Of a stretch of DNA of 64,000 nt, positions 45,001-53,400 are shown piece after piece. This DNA comes from Clostridium lacusfryxellense (GTDB lineage Bacteria; Bacillota; Clostridia; Clostridiales; Clostridiaceae). The DNA lies in contig NZ_JAHLEB010000013.1 of NCBI RefSeq assembly GCF_018861735.1, positions 37,046-101,045 of the forward strand. Reading direction: 5' to 3'. Both the position numbers and the translations under genes were made by a program. A model generated the notes under the pieces. It saw only the letters and a program-made list of their open reading frames with translations. It had not been told where the DNA came from and ran no database searches. The stretch's first letter is position 1. Every line of letters starts with the position of its first letter.

Positions 45001-45693
45001 ATGACAATAGGTATTATTGGCGCAATGGAAGAGGAAGTAAAATTTTTAATTAGAGATATGACTTTTAAAAGAAAAGAAGTTAAGGCTAAAATGGAGTTTA
45101 GTCTTGGAAGCATTTACAATAAAGATGTTGTTATAGTTACCAGTGGTATTGGCAAAGTTAATGCTGCAGTTTGTGCTCAAATATTAATTGATGATTTTAA
45201 AGTTGATTATATTATAAATGTTGGTATAGCTGGTGGAACAAAAGAAGATATATACCCAGGTGATATCGTTATAGCTACAAATTTAGTGCAACATGATGTT
45301 GATACAACTGCATTTGGTGATAAAATTGGACAGATTCCAAGACTAGATACTTTTGAATTTAAATGCGATAGTAAATTAATTGAATATGCCGAGGAAGCTT
45401 GCCTTTCTATAAAAGGTCATAATCACTTTACAGGAAGAATTGTGTCTGGTGACCAATTTATTGCAAGTCTCGATAAAATAAATTGGTTGAATTCTGAGTT
45501 TAATTGTTTCGCATGTGAGATGGAAGGTGCAAGTATTGCTCAAGTGTGTTACTTAAATGAAATTCCATTCATTGTTGTTAGGTCAATATCAGACAATGCG
45601 AATAATGGGGCGCAGATGGATTATGAACAATTTAAGGATATTGCTGTAACAAATTCTACAAGTATTTTAAATAATATGTTAAAATTAATTTAG
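45001..45693 (+). CDS. mtnN: 5'-methylthioadenosine/S-adenosylhomocysteine nucleosidase
   Basis: MtnN cleaves MTA and SAH to adenine and the thioribose products, feeding the methyl cycle and, through LuxS where present, AI-2. The 230-residue protein begins IGIIGAMEEEVKFL, with VTSGIGKVNAAV, NVGIAGG, SGDQFIA, and the substrate motif CEMEGASIAQVCYLN...VVRSISDNA (fragments). Single gene with AGGAGG at 44987-44992 before the ATG. Confidence 0.95.
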   Translation: MTIGIIGAMEEEVKFLIRDMTFKRKEVKAKMEFSLGSIYNKDVVIVTSGIGKVNAAVCAQILIDDFKVDYIINVGIAGGTKEDIYPGDIVIATNLVQHDVDTTAFGDKIGQIPRLDTFEFKCDSKLIEYAEEACLSIKGHNHFTGRIVSGDQFIASLDKINWLNSEFNCFACEMEGASIAQVCYLNEIPFIVVRSISDNANNGAQMDYEQFKDIAVTNSTSILNNMLKLI

Positions 45694-45792
45694 GGACTAA
45701 TAATTTATATATTTAAAATATATTTAATTAATTATTAAATAAGTGTAATAAAATTCTTTCCATGAGAAAACATAATCATATAGAAGTTTAGA

Positions 45793-45827
45793 AGTTTTAA
45801 TATTAAAATTACTTCTATATTAAAACT
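45793..45827. other. 11-bp inverted repeat just upstream of yteA
   Basis: AGTTTTAATAT (45793-45803) pairs perfectly with ATATTAAAACT (45817-45827), leaving a 13-base loop. It ends four bases before the GGAG ribosome binding site of the yteA-like gene. It is either a leader hairpin or an operator; no T run follows. Confidence 0.6.
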
Positions 45828-45842
45828 AGAGGAGTTGTTATC

Positions 45843-46445
45843 ATGGAAAAGAAAAGATTAAATCATTTTAAAGAAAAATTGATTAGTGAGCAGTTACGAG
45901 TCCTCAATCTTATTGACCAAATGAAACAAAATGGAGTTATAAATTCGAATAGTGAAATGGCATCAGAATTATCTTTTTATGATAATCATCCATCTGATTT
46001 GGCAACTGAATTATTTGATAAGGAAAAGGGACTCGCATTAAAAGGAAATGAAATATCGATTTTAAATAAAATTGGGGATTCCTTAAAAAGTATAGAAAAT
46101 GGGTCCTATGGCAAGTGTGCAAGTTGTGGCAATGACATAACACTTCAAAGGTTGGAATTTATCCCATATGCTGAAAACTGTTTGGAATGCCAAAAATCTA
46201 TAGCTAATCATAAACCAGCTGAGCAAAACAATAGATGTGTTGAAGAGGATTTACTTGGTTCGTTTTTTAAATACAGCAATAGTGGTGAAGTAGGTGTTGA
46301 TGCTGAAGATACTTATCAAGCAGTTGAACATTTCAATGATAAACTAGATGAGATAGTTGAGGATGATGATGAGGACAACTATGGATATGTTGATCCCATT
46401 GAGAAAATAAGCAATCAGCAATATAAAAATCAGTTACCAGATTAA
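45843..46445 (+). CDS. yteA: TraR/DksA-type zinc finger protein YteA
   Basis: A 200-residue protein with an N-terminal coiled coil (residues about 1-35), the Gram-positive YteA signature ELSFYDNHPSDLATELFDKEKGLAL, and a four-cysteine DksA/TraR zinc finger (CASCG...CLECQ, near residues 92-118). An acidic tail follows. Related proteins modulate RNA polymerase or act in sporulation; the precise role in clostridia is not known. A hairpin terminator at 46501 separates it from lspA. Confidence 0.88.
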   Translation: MEKKRLNHFKEKLISEQLRVLNLIDQMKQNGVINSNSEMASELSFYDNHPSDLATELFDKEKGLALKGNEISILNKIGDSLKSIENGSYGKCASCGNDITLQRLEFIPYAENCLECQKSIANHKPAEQNNRCVEEDLLGSFFKYSNSGEVGVDAEDTYQAVEHFNDKLDEIVEDDDEDNYGYVDPIEKISNQQYKNQLPD

Positions 46446-46500
46446 CAGAACAGGTAGTTATATAATGATTATTTAATGGTTATTTAATTTAGGCAAATTT

Positions 46501-46566
46501 AAGAGGTATATATTGCTTTTGATTTTGAGTGATAAGATAAATTTAGAGCAGTATATACTTTTTTAT
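46501..46566 (+). terminator. Hairpin terminator after yteA, short relative of element B
   Basis: AAGAGGTATATATTGC (46501-46516) pairs with GCAGTATATACTTTTT (46548-46563) over 16 bp including three G-U pairs, with a T run at the end. The arm sequence GTATATATTGC is the same as in the hairpin element at 27915-28143. Confidence 0.65.
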
Positions 46567-46595
46567 TTTATTTTGCAGTAAACAGGGGGAAGAGT

Positions 46596-47042
46596 ATGGA
46601 AATATTAATTATTTTTTTGGGATTGCTTTTGGACAGATTAACTAAAATCTGGGCGCTAAGTTCTTTAAAAGAAAATGATGGAGTTATATTAATTAAAGAC
46701 ATTTTTAAGTTAGAATATTTAGAGAATAGAGGAGCGGCTTTTGGCATTTTACAAAATAAATTAGTATTGCTTGCTTTAGTTACGTTAATAGTTGTCGCAG
46801 GTATGATATATTATATTATTAAGTATAAACCAAAATCAAAGTTCCTAAGAATAAGTTTTGCTATGATTATTAGTGGAGCACTTGGAAATTTATATGATAG
46901 ATTATTTTATAGATATGTAGTAGACTTTATTTTAGTTCATTATAAAAGTGTATATTATTTTCCCACATTTAACATAGCCGATAGCTTAGTAGTGGTAGGT
47001 ACATTGATTTTGGCAATTTCTATAGTAAAGGATGAGATATAA
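46596..47042 (+). CDS. lspA: Lipoprotein signal peptidase LspA
   Basis: LspA (signal peptidase II) removes the signal peptide of lipoproteins after diacylglyceryl modification. Four membrane helices are visible in 148 residues. The two catalytic aspartates are in GALGNLYDRL and FNIADS, and the NRGAAFG motif is present. The stop is directly followed by the rluD start, a common lspA-rluD pairing. AGGGGGAAG precedes the ATG. Confidence 0.95.
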   Translation: MEILIIFLGLLLDRLTKIWALSSLKENDGVILIKDIFKLEYLENRGAAFGILQNKLVLLALVTLIVVAGMIYYIIKYKPKSKFLRISFAMIISGALGNLYDRLFYRYVVDFILVHYKSVYYFPTFNIADSLVVVGTLILAISIVKDEI

Positions 47043-47954
47043 ATGGAAAGTTTTGATTTTAAAGTTGATGAAAGTTCAGTAGGTACAAGATTAGATGTTT
47101 TTATAGCTAAGGAGTTAGAGGATAAATCTAGGTCATATATTCAAGGGATAATTGAGGGCGGAAATGCTATAGTAAATGGTAAATGTAGAAAAAGTAATTT
47201 TAAATTAAAATTAGATGATGCAATTAATCTTACTGTTCCAGAACCTGTAGAGTTAAATGTAAAAGCTGAGGATATACCTCTGGACATAATATATGAAGAT
47301 AGTGACGTAATTGTTATTAATAAACCTCAGGATATGGTGGTTCACCCAGCGCCAGGAAATTATAGTGGTACATTAGTTAATGCACTCTTAAATCATTGCA
47401 CAGATCTTTCAGGAATTAATGGTGTTCTAAGACCAGGAATAGTACATAGAATCGATAAGGACACATCTGGGGCTTTAGTGGTGGCTAAAAATGATAATGC
47501 TCACAATTCTCTTGCGGCGCAACTTAAAGATCATTCAATGACAAGAAGTTATGTGGCACTTGTAGAAGGTATAATTAAAGACAATGAAGGTACAATTGAT
47601 GAACCTATGGGTAGACATCCTAAGGATAGAATTAAAATGGCAATAGTTGAAAGTGGAAAGAAAGCTGTTACGCATTTTAAAGTATTAGAAAGATTTGAAA
47701 GTAATACATTAGTGGAATGTAACTTAGAAACAGGCCGAACTCATCAAATAAGAGTACATATGGCAAAGATAGGGCATCCTTTAGTTGGTGACTTGATATA
47801 TGGGTTTAAAAAGCAGAGATTTAATCTAAAAGGTCAGGCGCTTCATGCTAAAAAGCTTGGATTTATTCATCCAAGTACTAATGACTACATGGAGTTTACT
47901 ACACCGCTTCCAAATTATCTTGAAAAACTTATAGTTAAGTTAAAAAATAGTTGA
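47043..47954 (+). CDS. rluD: RluD-family 23S rRNA pseudouridine synthase
   Basis: The 303-residue enzyme has an N-terminal S4 domain (VGTRLDVFIAKEL...SYIQGIIEGGNAIVNGK, in part) and the catalytic domain with GIVHRIDKDTSGALVVAKND, the active-site Asp being the one in HRIDKDTSG. TGRTHQIRVHMAKIGHPLVGD follows. It probably modifies helix 69 or related sites of 23S rRNA; exact target cannot be read from sequence. No gap from lspA. The pyrR promoter overlaps its stop codon. Confidence 0.92.
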   Translation: MESFDFKVDESSVGTRLDVFIAKELEDKSRSYIQGIIEGGNAIVNGKCRKSNFKLKLDDAINLTVPEPVELNVKAEDIPLDIIYEDSDVIVINKPQDMVVHPAPGNYSGTLVNALLNHCTDLSGINGVLRPGIVHRIDKDTSGALVVAKNDNAHNSLAAQLKDHSMTRSYVALVEGIIKDNEGTIDEPMGRHPKDRIKMAIVESGKKAVTHFKVLERFESNTLVECNLETGRTHQIRVHMAKIGHPLVGDLIYGFKKQRFNLKGQALHAKKLGFIHPSTNDYMEFTTPLPNYLEKLIVKLKNS

Positions 47955-47979
47955 AATAGTTTTTTACATGTGATAATAT
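47951..47979 (+). promoter_or_regulatory. Probable promoter of the pyrR leader
   Basis: TTGAAA (47951-47956), a 17-base spacer and TAATAT (47974-47979) preceded by TG form a good housekeeping promoter with an extended -10. It would start the leader holding the PyrR attenuator. Confidence 0.55.
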
Positions 47980-48033
47980 ATTAGCAATACATATCGTAAT
48001 TTAATATGTATTGTAATTTAATAAAGAAATTAG

Positions 48034-48125
48034 CCTTTAAATGTTCCAGAGAGATCATAAGGATAAAGATTGTATTACTATTGTACAAGTATAGTATGCC
48101 TTTACCTTTTGGTGAAGGCTTTTTA
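48034..48125 (+). promoter_or_regulatory. PyrR-dependent attenuator upstream of pyrR
   Basis: CCTT (48034-48037) and AAGG (48059-48062) enclose a TAA bulge and an upper stem ATGTTC/GATCAT with the loop CAGAGA, matching the PyrR anti-antiterminator (UCCAGAGAG) consensus. A terminator follows: GCCTTTACC (48098-48106) with GGTGAAGGC (48111-48119) and a T run. AAGGATAAAG (48059-48068) can instead pair with the 5' side of the terminator, so PyrR-UMP binding would favour termination. Confidence 0.88.
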
Positions 48126-48159
48126 TTATTATGACATTTTAAATAAACAATACTAGTAG

Positions 48160-48711
<552 letters not shown>

Positions 48712-48741
48712 AGATAAATAGCTTCGAAGAAGATAAGTAAT

Positions 48742-48774
48742 CTTTTAATATAGTCCAGCGAGACTAAAAGGAGG
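48742..48774 (+). promoter_or_regulatory. PyrR-binding hairpin overlapping the uraA ribosome binding site
   Basis: TAGTC (48751-48755) and GACTA (48762-48766) form the upper stem with loop CAGCGA; CTTTT (48742-48746) and AAAGG (48767-48771) form the lower stem, with AATA as the 5' purine-rich bulge. This is the full PyrR recognition fold. The 3' strand of the lower stem is part of the AGGAGG Shine-Dalgarno (48769-48774). No terminator stands between it and uraA. Confidence 0.7.
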
Positions 48775-48779
48775 AACTA

Positions 48780-50063
48780 ATGAAAGATTTTATAGATGTT
48801 GATGAAAAATTACCAGTATTAAAAACTATCCCGTTAAGTCTCCAGCACTTATTTGCTATGGTGGGGGCAACTATACTTGTACCAATGATTACAGGTCTAA
48901 GCCCATCTATTGCACTATTTTGTAGTGGTGTTGGAACATTACTTTATATATTATGTACAAAAGCTAGGCTTCCAGCATATGTTGGGTCATCCTTTGCATT
49001 TATTGGACCTATGGGGGTTGCTACAAAGGCATATGGACAAAGTTCAATGCTTTCAGGAATTATTGCCGCAGGACTTGTATATGTAATTGTTGCTTTAATT
49101 ATTAAACTTGTAGGAATTAAATGGATAAATAGACTATTGCCTCCAGTTGTTGTAGGCTCTGTTGTAATTGTAATAGGATTAAGCCTCGCTAGTGTTGCAA
49201 TACAATGGTCAGGACTGAATTCTACATTTACATCACCTGCACTTGAGGGTATATCTAGAGGCACGTGGATATTTATATCAATGACTACCTTGGCTGTAGC
49301 AATAGCGGGCACCATGTATTTTAAAGGATTTTTCGGAGTAGTACCTATTCTAATTGCAATGGTAGTTGGATACATACTATCTATAATATTCGGAGCAATC
49401 CCTAGTGAAACTCTAAATCAAATTGGATCTGCTAAGCTTATTAGATTACCAAGCTTTGTTTTGCCGACTTTTAATATAAATGCTATTATGCTCATGGCTC
49501 CAATAGCTTTTGTAACTCTTGCTGAACATATTGGACATGTATATGTTACTAGCAATGTTTGTGGAAGAGATTTTGCAAAAGATCCAGGTCTTCATAGATC
49601 AATACTTGGAGACGGAGTTGCTACAATGTTTGCAGGATTCGTTGGCGGGCCTCCAAATACAACATACGGTGAAAACATAGGGGTTATGGCAATCACTAAG
49701 GTTTACAGCGTTTGGGTAATAGGAGGAGCAGCAATTATCGCGATAATACTATCATTTATTGGACCAGTATCAGAAGTTATTGGTAACATACCACTACCTG
49801 TAATTGGGGGAGTAAGTGTAATGTTATTTGGAATAATTGCATCTTCTGGTTTCAGAATATTTGTTGAAGACAAAGTTGATTTTAGTAAAAAGAGAAATCT
49901 TATAATTGCTTCAGTAATAATAGTTTTAGGAATAGGTGGAGGAGGTATTAACTTCAAATTTGCAGGAGCAGATGTAGAAATTGCAGGACTCGCTTTAGCA
50001 ACTTTGGTGGGTATAGTACTTAACTTAGTTTTACCTCAAACTAGTAGGTCAGGGGATAATTAA
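48780..50063 (+). CDS. uraA: Uracil permease (NCS2 family)
   Basis: A 427-residue uracil:proton symporter of the NCS2/UraA family. It has about 14 hydrophobic segments, LPLSLQHLFAMVGATILVP at the N-terminus (read as IPLSLQHLFAMVGATI), AYVGSSFAF, and the substrate motif MAPIAFVTLAEHIGH followed by GDGVATMFAGFVGGPPNTTYGENIGVMAIT (in part). The pyrR-uraA order and a PyrR-type hairpin at its start link it to pyrimidine salvage control. A terminator follows. Confidence 0.95.
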   Translation: MKDFIDVDEKLPVLKTIPLSLQHLFAMVGATILVPMITGLSPSIALFCSGVGTLLYILCTKARLPAYVGSSFAFIGPMGVATKAYGQSSMLSGIIAAGLVYVIVALIIKLVGIKWINRLLPPVVVGSVVIVIGLSLASVAIQWSGLNSTFTSPALEGISRGTWIFISMTTLAVAIAGTMYFKGFFGVVPILIAMVVGYILSIIFGAIPSETLNQIGSAKLIRLPSFVLPTFNINAIMLMAPIAFVTLAEHIGHVYVTSNVCGRDFAKDPGLHRSILGDGVATMFAGFVGGPPNTTYGENIGVMAITKVYSVWVIGGAAIIAIILSFIGPVSEVIGNIPLPVIGGVSVMLFGIIASSGFRIFVEDKVDFSKKRNLIIASVIIVLGIGGGGINFKFAGADVEIAGLALATLVGIVLNLVLPQTSRSGDN

Positions 50064-50093
50064 TCAGCCTTTTAAAAGAATAAATATATAATT

Positions 50094-50120
50094 AAGTGTC
50101 AGACGAGTTCTGGCACTTTT
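50094..50120 (+). terminator. Intrinsic terminator after uraA
   Basis: AAGTGTCAGA (50094-50103) pairs with TCTGGCACTT (50109-50118), one G-U, followed by a T run. It closes the pyrR-uraA unit. Confidence 0.8.
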
Positions 50121-50229
50121 AGCTATTTTATGACTCAAATATAAAATTTCTAGACAATAATAGCAAATAGCGATATTATAATATGAGAGATATGATGATA
50201 AGCATATGAAGAAATAGGAGAGATAATAT

Positions 50230-51369
50230 ATGATGTATACTTTAATTGCCACAACTACTTTTGGAATAGAAGCAGTTACTGCTAAGGAACTAAAAGTATT
50301 AGGGTACGAAAATTTAATTGTTGAAAATGGAAGAGTAACTTTTCAAGGCGATGAAATGGATATTGCAATATGTAATACTTGGCTAAGAACAGCAGAGAGA
50401 CTTTATATAAAAATGGCTGAATTTAAGGCATTGTCCTTCGAAGATTTATTTCAAGGAACACTTGCAGTAGACTGGGGTAATTTAATACCTGAAGACGGCA
50501 AGATGCATATTATAGGTAAATCTGTAAAGTCACAGCTGCACAGTGTACCAGATTGTCAAGGAATAGTAAAAAAGGCAGTAGTTGAATCAATGAAGAAAAA
50601 ATATGTTAAAGAGTGGTTTTCAGAAGATGGCCCTGTGTATAAGATAGAGGTTGCAATTCTAAGAGATATAGTGACTTTATCAGTAGATACTTCAGGTGTT
50701 GGGCTACATAAGCGAGGATATAGAGAATATGCTGGTGAAGCACCACTTAAGGAAACTTTAGCTGCAGCCCTTGTTCTAATAAGTAAATGGGATAGCACAA
50801 GAGTTCTAGCAGACCCACTTTGTGGTTCAGGAACTATTCCAATCGAAGCAGCACTTATAGCTAAAAACATGGCCCCAGGGTTAAATAGAGAATTTGTAAG
50901 CGAGACATGGCCTAATATAGAAAAGGATGTCTGGGAGCAGGTACGAGAAGGCGCAAGAAAAACTATAAACCCAAATGAAGTTGAAATACTAGCATCAGAT
51001 ATTGATGCGTCTCTACTTAGGACAGCAGGTCAAAATGCTGAAAAAGCAGGAGTTAAGGATTTCATAAAATTTCAAAAGATACCAATGCAAACTTTTACGT
51101 CTAGGCAGAAGTATGGTGTTATAATTACTAACCCACCATATGGAGAAAGACTTGGAGAACGAGAAGAGGTAAAAAGAATACATGAAGGTCTTGGAGAAAT
51201 GTATAGGAGCTTAAACGAATGGTCTTGTTTTGCTATAACATCCAATGTTGAGTTCCAAAAGCAATTTGGACAAAAGGCAGATAAAAACAGAAAATTATAT
51301 AATGGAAGATTGTTGTGTTATTATTACCAATATATAAAAGAGGTACCAAGGAAAAAGAAGGAAGACTAA
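50230..51369 (+). CDS. THUMP-domain class I SAM-dependent RNA methyltransferase (YpsC/RlmL family)
   Basis: The 379-residue protein has an N-terminal ferredoxin-like/THUMP region (residues about 1-160) and a Rossmann methyltransferase domain with DPLCGSGTIPIEAAL as the SAM loop and TNPPYGERLG as the NPPY catalytic motif. These features fit the YpsC/RlmL group, which makes N2-methylguanosine in 23S rRNA; the exact target base is not readable. GGAG lies nine bases upstream of the ATG. Its stop codon abuts the hairpin element at 51370. Confidence 0.9.
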   Translation: MMYTLIATTTFGIEAVTAKELKVLGYENLIVENGRVTFQGDEMDIAICNTWLRTAERLYIKMAEFKALSFEDLFQGTLAVDWGNLIPEDGKMHIIGKSVKSQLHSVPDCQGIVKKAVVESMKKKYVKEWFSEDGPVYKIEVAILRDIVTLSVDTSGVGLHKRGYREYAGEAPLKETLAAALVLISKWDSTRVLADPLCGSGTIPIEAALIAKNMAPGLNREFVSETWPNIEKDVWEQVREGARKTINPNEVEILASDIDASLLRTAGQNAEKAGVKDFIKFQKIPMQTFTSRQKYGVIITNPPYGERLGEREEVKRIHEGLGEMYRSLNEWSCFAITSNVEFQKQFGQKADKNRKLYNGRLLCYYYQYIKEVPRKKKED

Positions 51370-51610
51370 GTATGAATTCTCTAACGTGACTTGCAATATG
51401 AGCTCAGAACGTGAAACTCAATTAACAAATTCTAATCTTTTGCTAATATAAAATTCTCTGTCGTTCACACTCGACGTCCTGTCTCGGGTTCACTAACCTG
51501 ACTTCCTGTCAGGTTCACGAGAATTTTATATTATCAAAAGAAGAATTTGTTAATTGAATTTCAATGTTCTTTCGCTTCTTATTGCTAGTCACTTCAGAGA
51601 AAGCTCATAC
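51370..51610. repeat. Long-hairpin element, family A copy 3 (reverse orientation)
   Basis: The element begins at the base after the methyltransferase stop codon. GTATGA...GTGACTTGCAAT at its left end pairs with ATTGCTAGTCAC...CTCATAC at its right end, TCAATTAACAAATTCT pairs with its complement at 51542-51557, and AATATAAAATTCTC (51445-51458) pairs exactly with 51519-51532. Read on the minus strand the core matches copies 1 and 2 (GTGAACCTGACAGGAAG, GTGTGAACG). CCTGAC and GTCAGG form an apical hairpin. Confidence 0.83.
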
Positions 51611-51643
51611 TATAGTGTATATAATAAGTTGTATCTAATTGGG

Positions 51644-51675
51644 AAGGCAAAGTGTAAAATATACTTTGCCTTTTC
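51644..51675 (+). terminator. Intrinsic terminator beyond hairpin element A3
   Basis: AAGGCAAAGT (51644-51653) pairs perfectly with ACTTTGCCTT (51663-51672), followed by TT. It probably ends the transcript of the methyltransferase gene, which would then carry the hairpin element in its 3' region. Confidence 0.8.
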
Positions 51676-51710
51676 GTGCGTCCAGCATATGCACTTAGCC
51701 GGTAGGCTGA

Positions 51711-51905
51711 ATGAAGTCTGTATTATCAAGCTTAATAGGTAAGTTCATGAATGCTGGAACTATCAAAAATGGGATTTTTGATGAAGTTGATATAGTTTGT
51801 CCGCAGGGCGGTGGTATTTCACTATTGTTAATGTATATACATATAGACCATTGTGATAATACAATGATGGAAATAGGTAAATGTATAACATCACAGCCGT
51901 GTTAA
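51711..51905 (+). pseudogene. Remnant of a group II intron reverse transcriptase (LtrA-like)
   Basis: A short frame encodes VLSSLIGKFMNAGTIKNGIFDEVDIVCPQGGGISLLLMYIHID (read in fragments). KFMNAG...NG...CPQGGGISLLL matches in order the reverse transcriptase region K[FY]L.AG...NG...PQGG.[IL]SPLL of LtrA proteins, with the serine-proline of the PQGG block altered and the frame ending soon after. No catalytic YADD box, maturase or HNH domain follows, so only about 50 residues of the original protein persist. Likely a decayed intron; no ribozyme structure was identified nearby. Confidence 0.62.
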
Positions 51906-53146
51906 GGCAATTGTATATTATTTAAAGGAATACATATGCTCTCATTATCCTTTTGTTGATCACTAGTTTTATACAACAACACATAATTGTCATACATAGC
52001 ATATATTCTATTTATGATTAATGGATTTTCATCTACTTTGGTTAAATTAATAAATTTATTGGTATTGTAATTATATATGCAGGTACTATTAAACACATTG
52101 TTATTCCAAGTTAGATATTTGCCGTTTAATGTGGGATCGCACCTATATAATTCATTTTCTATTTTATCATAACAAAGTGAATTTTCATCGACTATAGTTT
52201 GGACTTGATTATTAGTTAAATTAATTAATACCACCTCAGAATTACAGGCGTTCTGGTTTGCTTTTTTTAAAGGGATTTTTACAGCGGCTATTTTGTCTTT
52301 GAAAATGCTAGGGTTATGAAAAAAATCATTAAATGTAAGTTGCTTCTGTATTTTGGTATTTAAGTCATAAATAAATAAATCACTAAACCTATACTGTGTT
52401 AACCTGACTTCATAGTTATTGTTAATCTCTTTATATTTACTCCATACTATTGTATTATCATACAAACTACAATCAGCAATCATCTCATTCATAACATCAT
52501 TTGTAGAGGTTATAATATTTTTCTTATTACTATCAATTTCGTATTTTATTAATTCTGTTTTTACTTTTAAACTATTTGGTTCTGTTTTACAATACACTAA
52601 TGTATTATTATATATTGATAATTTGTCAGGTGTATAGTTAATGAACATAGGTACTTTATATTTATTAGAAATAAATGAGCTTTTATCAATGATATGTTTT
52701 TTACCACTTGATATATTCTGCGCTATCATTTGCCATTTAAAAGGCTTATTACTAGTGTCATCTATTAAGACTTCATTTTCTACCCATACTATCCATTCTG
52801 AATTACATGTAATAGTTTTTATAAAATCTTTACTATTAGATACACTGGCAATTATATTTATAGAACCATTTTTTACATTGTAAGAATAAATATTTTTGCA
52901 ATCATTTTTTGTTGCTATCAAAACATCTCTACTCAAAATGTAGCCTTGAAAAAATAAATCCAAAGGCAATTTTTTTTTCGTAATATCAGTAAAATTTATA
53001 ACTGATATTGGGTTTCGTATACTTGTTATTGCAACTGTAGGTCTGGAAGTAGTATTAGCTCTTTTAGAATGTTGTATAAAAATTAAAACACATAGAATTG
53101 TTAAAGCAATTATTGATAAAAATGGTATTAGGCGTTTTTTCATCAT
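51902..53146 (-). CDS. Unknown membrane-anchored, beta-propeller-like extracellular protein
   Basis: I do not recognise this 414-residue protein as a named family. The N-terminus is a signal anchor (LIPFLSIIALTILCVLIFI). The rest is a series of beta-rich repeats with NSEWIVWVENEV, YNNTLVYCKTE, YDNTIVWSKY, FKDKIAAVKI and NGKYLTWNNNV, which look like blades of a TolB-like propeller of the kind seen in secreted DUF5050-type proteins. Codon and base use are strongly AT-rich. It is isolated between a reverse transcriptase remnant and a hairpin element. GAGGGG precedes the start. Confidence 0.75.
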   Translation of the reverse strand: MMKKRLIPFLSIIALTILCVLIFIQHSKRANTTSRPTVAITSIRNPISVINFTDITKKKLPLDLFFQGYILSRDVLIATKNDCKNIYSYNVKNGSINIIASVSNSKDFIKTITCNSEWIVWVENEVLIDDTSNKPFKWQMIAQNISSGKKHIIDKSSFISNKYKVPMFINYTPDKLSIYNNTLVYCKTEPNSLKVKTELIKYEIDSNKKNIITSTNDVMNEMIADCSLYDNTIVWSKYKEINNNYEVRLTQYRFSDLFIYDLNTKIQKQLTFNDFFHNPSIFKDKIAAVKIPLKKANQNACNSEVVLINLTNNQVQTIVDENSLCYDKIENELYRCDPTLNGKYLTWNNNVFNSTCIYNYNTNKFINLTKVDENPLIINRIYAMYDNYVLLYKTSDQQKDNESICIPLNNIQLP

Positions 53147-53400
53147 AAAACAAGCCCCTCATTTTAAATTTAAATATAAATTGTTATTAATTCTAATTAT
53201 AGAATTATATTACATTATATAGAATATATATTCAACATATAAATTTGGAGGACCTACTATTAACATTAGGGTGGGTAAATTATTTCAGAATTGCAAATTA
53301 TAAAGGACTTATTGAGAAGGTATTTAGTGTATGCAAGGTTAATTTATAAAGCCAAGACACTTTAATAGATTGTGTAGATACATCATAGTGTCTATATTGG

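Noticed and set aside
48944..49375. 143-codon minus-strand frame inside uraA
   Set aside because: The plus-strand permease is a clear family member; the antisense frame is a by-product of its codon use.
51554..51742. Plus-strand frame starting within hairpin element A3
   Set aside because: It spans the element's right arm and a perfect terminator hairpin and shows no family features or ribosome binding site.
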